59,931 nucleotides of DNA, from positions 1-59,931 of the forward strand of contig JAGQYE010000006.1 in NCBI GenBank assembly GCA_020436225.1, written 5' to 3'. Numbering within the stretch: position 1 is the first letter of the stretch; the number at the start of each line of letters is the position of its first letter. Positions 8,614 to 15,928 of the stretch are shown in pieces. The translations under genes and the position numbers were made by a program. This stretch comes from Bacteroidota bacterium (lineage in GTDB: Bacteria; Bacteroidota; Bacteroidia; Chitinophagales; JADIYW01). The notes beneath the pieces were generated by a model. It was not told where the DNA came from. It did no database searches and saw only the letters and a list, made by a program, of their open reading frames with translations.

Positions 8614-9167
8614 TGGCAGTAGATTTTAATATACAAAAAGGCGACTTGCTAATTGCAGAGCCTTTTATGCAAGACCCGAATTTTAAGCGCACGGTTACTT
8701 TAGTTTGCGAGCACAACGAAGAAGGCTCGCTTGGTTTGGTTTTAAACCGACCTTCTATTTTTAAGGTAACAGAAATGATTCCCAATTTTCCTGCATTTCA
8801 AGCTTTAGTCAATTATGGCGGACCAGTTGGATTGGATAGAATAAATTACATTCACAGCTACGGCGATATTTTAGAAGGAGCATTTCATGTTATTGATAAT
8901 ATTTATTGGAATGGCAATTTTGAACAACTGAAAGATTATATAAAACGAAAAATCATTTTGCCGCATAATATCCGTTTTTTTGTGGGATACGCCGGTTGGG
9001 AAGCCGGACAACTTAATGAAGAAATGCAAGATTATTCTTGGATTATTTCAAAAAAACACGAAGAAATTTTTAAGATGAATGAATATATGTGGAAAGACAT
9101 ATTGCAAAAAATGGGTGGAAAAAATAAACTGATTTCCACTTTTCCGGAGGACCCAAGATTAAATTAA
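8613..9167 (+). CDS. YqgE/AlgH family protein (UPF0301)
   Basis: 184 aa, the usual family length. The diagnostic N-terminal block runs GDLLIAEPFMQDPNFKRTVT, then LVCEHNEEGSLGLVLNRPS. The C-terminal half contains RFFVGYAGWEAGQLNEEM, also typical. The fold is known but the biochemical role is not settled; links to transcriptional control of alginate genes were proposed for AlgH in Pseudomonas. The start is fixed by the TAATG overlap with the plug gene, implying co-translation. A perfect 14-bp hairpin follows ten bases after the stop. Confidence 0.9.
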   Translation: MAVDFNIQKGDLLIAEPFMQDPNFKRTVTLVCEHNEEGSLGLVLNRPSIFKVTEMIPNFPAFQALVNYGGPVGLDRINYIHSYGDILEGAFHVIDNIYWNGNFEQLKDYIKRKIILPHNIRFFVGYAGWEAGQLNEEMQDYSWIISKKHEEIFKMNEYMWKDILQKMGGKNKLISTFPEDPRLN

Positions 9168-9176
9168 TAGGCAGCC

Positions 9177-9207
9177 ACTCTGTTAGAGTCTAAGACTCTA
9201 ACAGAGT
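9177..9207. repeat. 31-base palindromic element, copy 1
   Basis: Two perfect 14-base arms, ACTCTGTTAGAGTC and its complement, surround the loop TAA. A second copy, in inverted orientation (loop TTA), lies at 12201-12232. Each copy sits just after a stop codon, and neither is followed by a T-run. It may act as a transcription end or be a small repeated palindrome of the REP type. Confidence 0.8.
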
Positions 9208-9238
9208 AGTAAAGAAAAACTCATCACTAACTTTTTTC

Positions 9239-9292
9239 TGCAACTTAGTTGCATTTTTAGTTCGCTTTTTCTATATTTGCAACAATGTTGCA
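9239..9292 (+). promoter_or_regulatory. Twin TGCAAC-N3-GTTGCA palindromes over the TonB receptor promoter and start codon
   Basis: Two perfect 15-base palindromes, TGCAACTTAGTTGCA (9239-9253) and TGCAACAATGTTGCA (9278-9292), have centres 39 bases apart. A TAnnTTTG promoter box, TATATTTG, sits at 9272-9279, and the second palindrome overlaps both it and the ATG at 9285. This is the layout expected of a repressor operator. The shape (short arms, 3-base centre) and the ZnuD-like receptor downstream suggest a Fur-family metal regulator such as Zur, which is an inference. The start codon lies only six bases past the box, so the mRNA would be leaderless or nearly so. Confidence 0.65.
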
Positions 9293-11603
9293 TAGAATAT
9301 ATTTCTTATTAATTTTTCTATTTCCCTTTTTATCAACTGCTCAAGTTTGTAATTACAAATTGTTTGGCTCAATTTTAGATGAACACGACAACTCAGGATT
9401 AGAATATGCAACAGTTTATATCGTTGAAAAACAAATGGGCGCAACTGCAGATTCTATCGGAAATTATTCTATAGAAAATTTATGCAAAGGAAGATATACT
9501 GTCATCGTAGAGCATTTAGGTTGCGCACCGGATACGGTTATTGTAGAAATAAATCAAAACGCCAAAAAGAATTTTTATTTAGAACATCACGCGAAAGAAT
9601 TAGCCGAATTAACTGTTACATCAAACAAAAATAGTGAGGAAAACATTCCGACATCAAATATATTAACCAAGCAAAAATTAGATCAATTACAAGGAAAAAA
9701 CTTAAGCGAAATATTAACACAAATAAGTGGCGTTACACAACTAAAAACAGGCTCTAACATTAGTAAACCCATTATTCACGGTATGTCGGGAAGTAGAATT
9801 TCAATTATCAGCAACGACACCAAATTAGAATCTCAAGATTGGGGAACAGAGCACGCACCTGAAATTGATCCGTTTAATGCATCAACAATAAAAGTCATCA
9901 AAGGTGCAGGTAGTGTTGAGTATTCAACTGATGCAATCGGTGGCATAATTATAGTAGAGCCACCAAGCCTGAAAAAATATAAAAATATTCAAGCAGCTGT
10001 GAGTCTAGTAACACAAAGTAATGGGAAAGGAATTAGCGGTGCTGCCAAATTAGAACAAGGATTTAAAAAACACTTTGCCTATATTCTTCAAGGAACGTAT
10101 AAACGTTCAGGCGATTTGAGTGCACCGAAATATAATCTAAGTAACACAGGCATGCAAGAAGGCAATATGTATGCGGCATTTGGTTTTTTAAAAAAGAATT
10201 GGAATGGCGATTTTTCTTATTCTATGTTCCATCAAAAAATCGGTATTATGCAAAGTGCACACATTGGCAATTTATCAGATTTACAAAATGCTATTGCCAG
10301 CAATACACCATTAATTGTAAAGCCATTTACCTATAAAATTGAAAACCCGAAACAAAAAATCACGCATCATCTTGCAAAAGCGAGTATTAGTAAATACTTA
10401 AAAAACGACCAAAAATTAGAGATAAACTATGCTGTTCAAATGAACAACAGACAGGAATACGACATACGCAGAGGCGGTCGCTCTAACATTCCGGCTTTAG
10501 ATATGCACTTATTCTCGAATACCATTAACACGTCATTTGTCAGAAAAAATAAACTTAAGAAAGCAATCTTCGATAGTAAAACCGGTGTCTCGTTTTTAAC
10601 TCAACATAATTTTAATAATGCTGCAACCGGCGTTAGGCCATTAATTCCTGATTATTATCTATACAGTATTGGTTTATATGATTGGGAAAATATAAGCATC
10701 AAACAAGCCGTCATTGAATTTGGTGCACGCTATGATTATACGCGTTTTAAAGCATTTAAGTTTGATAAACACAATGTGCTGCAAACACCAACATATAACT
10801 TTCATATTTATGCATTTGTGCTTGGAATAAATTGGAAAAACAAGAAAGATTATTTTAAAATACAAAGTAATATTTCTTATAGTGCTCGTTTCCCAAATGC
10901 CAATGAATTATTTAGTGAAGGCCTACACCATGGCGTTGCAGCATTAGAGTTCGGAGACGAAAATCTACATCCTGAACGTGGTATAAAATGGATTACAACA
11001 ATTACCGCACAATACAAAAAGATAGTAAAATTAGAAGCAAGTTTTTATACTACTAAAATCAAAGATTACATCTACATCGCGCCACTTCCCGACCCTATTT
11101 TGACTATCAGAGGTGCATTTCCGGCTTTTAAATATTATCAAACCAATGCGCGTTTAATTGGCTTTGATGCTATGTTAGAAAGTAATCCAACAATATTTCT
11201 GCAACTAACTATGCAAACATCTATCATTCGAGGAAAAAATACAAAAGCCAACGATTATTTAATTTATATGCCAGCAGATAGAATTACTTCAGGCATTGAA
11301 TTACATCACGATTTCAATAAACTCAAAAATGTCTTTGTGAACATAACCATTCAACATGTATTCAAACAACGTAATACTCCAATTAACATTATAGATTATA
11401 AACCTACACCCAATGCTTATTCAACATTAAATGCTGCTATTGGTTGGAAATATAAAATAAATACTCAACACAATATTTCATTTTCCATTTCCGCAGAAAA
11501 CATGACAAATACTTCTTACCGCGACTATTTAAATCGCTTTCGATATTATGCCGATGAGATAGGTTGGAATCTTCTATTAAGATTAAATTATACATTCAAT
11601 TAA
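9285..11603 (+). CDS. TonB-dependent outer-membrane receptor, probably for metal uptake (ZnuD-like)
   Basis: 772 aa. It has a signal peptide ending near STAQVC, a carboxypeptidase-regulatory-like beta domain (about 25-100), a plug (about 115-230) and a beta-barrel ending in a strand with LLLRLNYTFN. The plug segment HGMSGSRISIISNDTKLESQ followed by DWGTEHAPEIDP and GAGSVEYSTDAIGG resembles ZnuD-type receptors, which have EGQQWGxxHAP in this position. Zinc is therefore the most likely substrate, but that is an inference. The next gene is a small lipoprotein of a family usually found beside such receptors. The start codon is covered by one of two operator-like palindromes. Confidence 0.85.
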   Translation: MLHRIYFLLIFLFPFLSTAQVCNYKLFGSILDEHDNSGLEYATVYIVEKQMGATADSIGNYSIENLCKGRYTVIVEHLGCAPDTVIVEINQNAKKNFYLEHHAKELAELTVTSNKNSEENIPTSNILTKQKLDQLQGKNLSEILTQISGVTQLKTGSNISKPIIHGMSGSRISIISNDTKLESQDWGTEHAPEIDPFNASTIKVIKGAGSVEYSTDAIGGIIIVEPPSLKKYKNIQAAVSLVTQSNGKGISGAAKLEQGFKKHFAYILQGTYKRSGDLSAPKYNLSNTGMQEGNMYAAFGFLKKNWNGDFSYSMFHQKIGIMQSAHIGNLSDLQNAIASNTPLIVKPFTYKIENPKQKITHHLAKASISKYLKNDQKLEINYAVQMNNRQEYDIRRGGRSNIPALDMHLFSNTINTSFVRKNKLKKAIFDSKTGVSFLTQHNFNNAATGVRPLIPDYYLYSIGLYDWENISIKQAVIEFGARYDYTRFKAFKFDKHNVLQTPTYNFHIYAFVLGINWKNKKDYFKIQSNISYSARFPNANELFSEGLHHGVAALEFGDENLHPERGIKWITTITAQYKKIVKLEASFYTTKIKDYIYIAPLPDPILTIRGAFPAFKYYQTNARLIGFDAMLESNPTIFLQLTMQTSIIRGKNTKANDYLIYMPADRITSGIELHHDFNKLKNVFVNITIQHVFKQRNTPINIIDYKPTPNAYSTLNAAIGWKYKINTQHNISFSISAENMTNTSYRDYLNRFRYYADEIGWNLLLRLNYTFN

Positions 11604-11621
11604 ACACTCAAAATTCAATTA

Positions 11622-12200
11622 ATGAAATTAGTATTTTCATCCACTTCAATCCTTTTACTTATTTTATGTTTATTCAGTAATGCTTGTCAAAAAATACCTA
11701 GTCCAATAAATGAAGAAGAGCTTATAACAACTATTATTCTAAGCGTACAAAAACTTGGAAGCAACACAATAGAACATTATACATTTGAAGATATAGATGG
11801 AATTGGCGGACAAGCTGCAACTATTGATTCAATACTATTAAGCAAAAATTCAATGTACGATGCTACAATTACTTTACTCAATAAAACAATTTACCCGATT
11901 GACACTATTTCCAATGAAGTTTTGGAAGAAGGCGATGTTCATCAATTTTTCTATGCATCAACTCCGATTTCTATGTTGAAAAATTTTGAATATCAAACAC
12001 CAAATGATATAGGTGGAAATCCAATTGGTTTAAATTTTTCTTTTGAAACAGATGATGCAAATACTATTGGAAGCTTAAAAATTACTTTACGACATCAACC
12101 AAATAAATTGGGAAATGGCGTTAGTTCAGGTGATATTACCAATGCCAATGGCGAAACAGATGTTGAAGTATCCTTTCCTGTAAGATTGACGAATGTCTGA
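11622..12200 (+). CDS. Small lipoprotein of the receptor-associated 'type 1 periplasmic binding fold' family
   Basis: 192 aa with a lipoprotein signal ending in FSNAC (Cys near residue 22). It resembles a Bacteroidota family annotated as type 1 periplasmic binding fold superfamily. Shared features recalled from that family are an acidic start INEEELITTIILSVQ, the segment DIDGIGGQAATIDSI, the conserved core EEGDVHQFFYA, and the C-terminal TLRHQPNKLGNGVSSGDITN followed by GETDVEVSFPV. These proteins commonly sit directly downstream of ZnuD-like TonB receptors, as here (18-base gap), so this is probably a surface or periplasmic partner in the same uptake step. The inverted palindrome copy starts one base after its stop. 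Confidence 0.72.
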   Translation: MKLVFSSTSILLLILCLFSNACQKIPSPINEEELITTIILSVQKLGSNTIEHYTFEDIDGIGGQAATIDSILLSKNSMYDATITLLNKTIYPIDTISNEVLEEGDVHQFFYASTPISMLKNFEYQTPNDIGGNPIGLNFSFETDDANTIGSLKITLRHQPNKLGNGVSSGDITNANGETDVEVSFPVRLTNV

Positions 12201-12232
12201 CACTCTGTTAGAGTCTTAGACTCTAACAGAGT
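12201..12232. repeat. Palindromic element, copy 2 (inverted relative to copy 1)
   Basis: Arms CACTCTGTTAGAGTC and its complement (15 bp) surround the loop TTA, immediately after the lipoprotein stop codon. It is the reverse complement of the copy at 9177-9207, so the receptor/lipoprotein pair is bracketed by an inverted repeat. There is no T-run on either side. Confidence 0.8.
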
Positions 12233-12288
12233 GTCTATAGCTCATTATCTACTCACCACAAACATTATTCATTTTCATTTCTTTATAC

Positions 12289-12296
12289 TAACTTTG
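12289..12296 (+). promoter_or_regulatory. Bacteroidota -7 box (TAACTTTG) of the M13 peptidase gene
   Basis: TAACTTTG fits the TAnnTTTG consensus and lies 17 bases before the ATG. No good TTTG -33 element was seen. Confidence 0.5.
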
Positions 12297-12313
12297 TTGC
12301 CTAAATTATTTTT

Positions 12314-14410
12314 ATGGCCAACAAACTTTCAATTACATTTTTAATCTTTCTTAGTATATGCATTTCACATGATGTACAAGCTTGTAAAAACAAAAATGCT
12401 AAAAAACAACAAACAACTATGAACTCAAATACAGCAATAACCCATGATGATATTGATACCAGCGATTTCAGCAGTACCATTTTACCTTCAGATGATTTCT
12501 TCGAATATGTTAACCAAAAATGGATAAATGCTCATCCAATTCCGGCAGATAAAGCTGCCATTGGAATGTTCGATATTTTAGATGAAGACAGTAGAAACGT
12601 AGTAAAGAAAATTTTAGAAAATGCAGCTAACCTAAAAATCAAAGCACCCGAAGGTAGTAATCTTCAAAAATTAGGCGATTTCTATCGAAGTGCAATGGAT
12701 ACAGTAATGATTGAAAATGCCGGAGTTCAACCTCTACAATCTTGGTTAAATGAAATAGATGCAGCGAAAACTCCTAAAGAAATTATTCGAGTGATGGCTC
12801 GTTTGCAATTACGCAATATCAATACTCCAATTGGATATTATGTAGATGTTGACGCAAAAAATACGACACGATATATTATGAATGTCGGACAAGGTGGCTT
12901 AGGCTTACCGGATAAAGATTTCTATTTCAGAACTGACGAAAAATCCAAGAAATTAGTAGAAGCTTACAAAAAATACATTCAAACAATTGTACACTTAGCC
13001 CATTTAGATACACAAACTTCTGATTCCAGTTTAGCACAACAAATCTTCGATGTAGAGCTCGCATTAGCTGATGCTTCATTCTCAAGAGTTGAACTAAGAG
13101 ATCCTGAAAAAAACTACAACTTATTTACATTTGAAAAACTTCAATCTACCTATAAAAATATCGATTGGTCTGTTTTCTTTGGAGAGATGAAAGTAGCACC
13201 TAAAGAAATTGTAGTTGGTCAACCTTCATTTTTTCAGAAATATGATAGCCTTCTACTTGCAATTCCACACGAAAAATGGGCAATTTATCAAAAATATCAA
13301 CTTGTAAGTAGTCTTGCAAATTCATTAAATAATGACATATTAGATGCAAAATTTGATTTCTTTGGAAGAACTATGAGCGGCGTTGAAACGATGGAGCCGC
13401 GTTGGAAACGTATTACACGTTCTGCCGAACATAATCTACGTGATTTAATCGGGCAAGAATATGTAAAAGTAAAATTCTCAGCCAATGCCAAACAACGTGC
13501 TTTGGAATTAGTGAACAATATCAAAGCATCTTTAAAAGAACGAATTCTTAATTTGTCTTGGATGGGCGATTCGACTAAAACAAAAGCAGTAGAAAAATTA
13601 GGAAAAATAGACGTAAAAATCGGCTATCCCAATAAATGGTACACCTATGAAAATTATGACATAAAATATCAGCCTTATGTATTAAACATTCTAAATTGTT
13701 CTTATGGTGATAATTTGCGTGTGTTAGCAAAATTAGACAATGATACTATTGACCGCACAGAATGGGGCATGGGACCACAAACAGTGAATGCATATTACAA
13801 TCCTTTAAAAAATGAAATTGTTTTTCCTGCTGCAATTTTACAACCACCATTCTTTTATGAAAATGGAGATGATGCTGTAAATTATGGTGGAATTGGTATG
13901 GTAATCGGACATGAAATTACGCATGGTTTTGATGACCAAGGTAGCCAATTTGATGCTGATGGAAATTTAAAAAATTGGTGGACAGCTGACGATAGAAAAC
14001 AATACGAAGCAATGACTAAAAAATTTGTAGATGAATACAATTCATTTAAACCTTTTGCAGGCGATAGCTTACATGTAAATGGCGAATTAACATTAGGCGA
14101 AAATATTGCAGATTTGGGTGGCATGGTCATCAGCTTTAATGCATTACAAAAGGCTTTAGAAAATAAAAAAATGGAGAAGATTAGTGGTCTTACGCCTGAG
14201 CAAAGATTCTTTATCAACTTTGCAATTATTTGGCGTACTAATTTCAGACCCGAAGCATTGCGTATGCAAATTTTGTCGAATGAACATTCACCTGCAAAAT
14301 ATAGAGTAAACGGTGTGCTTAAAAACTTACCAATTTTCTATCATGCATTTGATGTAAAAGCCGGCGATAATATGTTTACCAACGAAGCTGAACGCGCTGT
14401 AATGTGGTAA
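12314..14410 (+). CDS. M13 family zinc metallopeptidase (neprilysin/PepO-like)
   Basis: 698 aa, full length for M13. An export signal is followed by a Lys/Gln-rich linker; the segment VQAC could make it a lipoprotein. The zinc site is complete: HEITH at 533-537 in VIGHEITHGFDDQGSQFDA, and the third ligand Glu596 in GENIADLGG. Other M13 blocks are DFFEYVNQKWI near residue 58, NAYYNPLKNEIVFPAAILQP before the zinc site, and the C-terminal YRVNGVLKNLPIFYHAFDVK. Such enzymes cleave oligopeptides in the periplasm or at the surface. It is monocistronic, with its own -7 box and a strong terminator. Confidence 0.93.
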   Translation: MANKLSITFLIFLSICISHDVQACKNKNAKKQQTTMNSNTAITHDDIDTSDFSSTILPSDDFFEYVNQKWINAHPIPADKAAIGMFDILDEDSRNVVKKILENAANLKIKAPEGSNLQKLGDFYRSAMDTVMIENAGVQPLQSWLNEIDAAKTPKEIIRVMARLQLRNINTPIGYYVDVDAKNTTRYIMNVGQGGLGLPDKDFYFRTDEKSKKLVEAYKKYIQTIVHLAHLDTQTSDSSLAQQIFDVELALADASFSRVELRDPEKNYNLFTFEKLQSTYKNIDWSVFFGEMKVAPKEIVVGQPSFFQKYDSLLLAIPHEKWAIYQKYQLVSSLANSLNNDILDAKFDFFGRTMSGVETMEPRWKRITRSAEHNLRDLIGQEYVKVKFSANAKQRALELVNNIKASLKERILNLSWMGDSTKTKAVEKLGKIDVKIGYPNKWYTYENYDIKYQPYVLNILNCSYGDNLRVLAKLDNDTIDRTEWGMGPQTVNAYYNPLKNEIVFPAAILQPPFFYENGDDAVNYGGIGMVIGHEITHGFDDQGSQFDADGNLKNWWTADDRKQYEAMTKKFVDEYNSFKPFAGDSLHVNGELTLGENIADLGGMVISFNALQKALENKKMEKISGLTPEQRFFINFAIIWRTNFRPEALRMQILSNEHSPAKYRVNGVLKNLPIFYHAFDVKAGDNMFTNEAERAVMW

Positions 14411-14430
14411 TAAAATCAACATAATATAGA

Positions 14431-14466
14431 ATAGCCATCAGCATTTTTGATGGCTATTTTTTTTAT
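14431..14466 (+). terminator. Rho-independent terminator of the M13 peptidase gene
   Basis: A 10-bp stem, ATAGCCATCA with TGATGGCTAT, has a 7-base loop and is followed by a run of T residues. Confidence 0.85.
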
Positions 14467-14487
14467 TTTTATATGAAATAATCTTAC

Positions 14488-14934
14488 ATGCAAATCAGAG
14501 AAGCCAATATTCAAGACATAGAACAATTAGCAGAATTGTTTGATGCTTATCGAAAATTTTATGGAAAAACAAGCGACATAAAACAAGCAACAATTTTCTT
14601 AACAGAAAGAATTCAACATAAAGAATCAGTAATATTTGTTGCAGAAAATGAACATAAAATATTAGCAGGATTTGTACAGCTTTATCCCATCTTCTCTTCT
14701 ACCCGATTAAAACGTCTTTGGTTGTTGAATGATTTATTTGTGTTGGAAAACTATAGAAATCAAGGTATTTCTATTGCATTAATTGAGCAATGCAAAAAAT
14801 TATGCTTGGAATCGAATAGTTGTGGAATGTATTTAGAAACTGCAAAAACCAATATTGTTGGCAACAATTTGTATCCAAAAACCGGATTTCAATTAGACCA
14901 AGAAAATAATTTCTATACTTGGTTTTTAGAATAA
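14488..14934 (+). CDS. GNAT family N-acetyltransferase
   Basis: 148 aa, the size of a single GNAT domain. The N-terminal strand IREANIQDIEQLAELF is the standard GNAT opening. The acetyl-CoA pyrophosphate loop is seen as LFVLENYRNQGISIALI (RxxGxx variant), followed by YLETAKTNIVGNNLYPKTGF, which matches the family's C-terminal YEKxGF motif. The acceptor substrate cannot be told. It ends three bases from the convergent DUF4249 gene. Confidence 0.88.
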   Translation: MQIREANIQDIEQLAELFDAYRKFYGKTSDIKQATIFLTERIQHKESVIFVAENEHKILAGFVQLYPIFSSTRLKRLWLLNDLFVLENYRNQGISIALIEQCKKLCLESNSCGMYLETAKTNIVGNNLYPKTGFQLDQENNFYTWFLE

Positions 14935-14937
14935 ACT

Positions 14938-15927
14938 TTATGGAACGCGCACATAACTACCGGTAATACTTCCATAACCGCCCCAAACTCCTTTTCCACC
15001 GATAATGTTTGATTTCACCAACACAAAAGAGCCGAAAGGATTGCCAATATTAGCTCTGTTGGCTTCTAAGGTTCGCCAAAAATCATAATGTGCTTTATCT
15101 ATCTGACAAAGTTTTATGGTGCAAACGCTATCAGCAATATCCCAATATCCATCAGTATCAAAATTTATATCTGAGCTGTTCGTACCAAATGGTTTACCTT
15201 TCGGAATAAAAATTTCAAACTTCTTTCCATTAAAAAAATTATCATCAAAAACAGTTTGCGTGCTGACTAATAACGGTCCGTTATCTACTTTAGTAAAATA
15301 GCGATAGTAATTGCCCAATTGCGGTGGATCTTGTAGCCAACCATAAACCTGAAAAAATGAATCAGCAAAAGCCGGATTTGGATGTGGTAATATCCACAAT
15401 GAATCAAAAAAAACAGGCGCAGGAATAGTGGTGCTTGACGTTAATATTTGTCCGTTTGCCTCAATTCTAAGTTGATAGGTTTTGCCAATTTCACCAATAA
15501 AATCAGGTGCAGTAAAAGGAACTGTATAAATACTAACATCAGGAAAATCGCCTGAACTGTCAACTACAATGCCAAATTGTGCTGCAACAGCATCAACAAC
15601 TGAATCCGGTAAGGTTTGTAAAATTGAGGAATTATATTCTACTAATTGAACAGAATCAATGCCATTACTTACAATAATGTTGGCTCCATGCACAAAATAA
15701 TTTTCCAAATTATTGATGTTGATGTTATCGTACAAAGAAATACTTTTGGTTAGAATAACATAAGGCGGCAAGCCGTTTTCGATATGTCCTTCCACAATAA
15801 TTTCATTCGGATTAGATTTGATATTTAAGTCGATTTCTTTTTCGCAAGCCGTAAATAAAAACAGACTTAAGCTCACAAGAAACAAACAAAAAATAGAAGT
15901 CCATATTTTATGTCGATATAGTTGCAT
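14938..15927 (-). CDS. DUF4249 lipoprotein, partner of the TonB receptor
   Basis: 329 aa from the ATG at 15927; a longer frame exists, but this start gives a normal lipoprotein signal (FLFTACEKE) and lies one base after the receptor stop. The family pattern is clear: CEKEIDLNIKSNPNEIIVEG, then GLPPYVILTKSISLYD, a middle region with GEIGKTYQLRIEANGQ, and a C-terminal NIIGGKGVWGGYGSI. DUF4249 proteins occur next to carboxypeptidase-domain TonB receptors in Bacteroidota and are assumed to help in substrate capture at the outer membrane. The substrate is unknown. Confidence 0.87.
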   Translation of the reverse strand: MQLYRHKIWTSIFCLFLVSLSLFLFTACEKEIDLNIKSNPNEIIVEGHIENGLPPYVILTKSISLYDNININNLENYFVHGANIIVSNGIDSVQLVEYNSSILQTLPDSVVDAVAAQFGIVVDSSGDFPDVSIYTVPFTAPDFIGEIGKTYQLRIEANGQILTSSTTIPAPVFFDSLWILPHPNPAFADSFFQVYGWLQDPPQLGNYYRYFTKVDNGPLLVSTQTVFDDNFFNGKKFEIFIPKGKPFGTNSSDINFDTDGYWDIADSVCTIKLCQIDKAHYDFWRTLEANRANIGNPFGSFVLVKSNIIGGKGVWGGYGSITGSYVRVP

Positions 15928-15928
15928 A

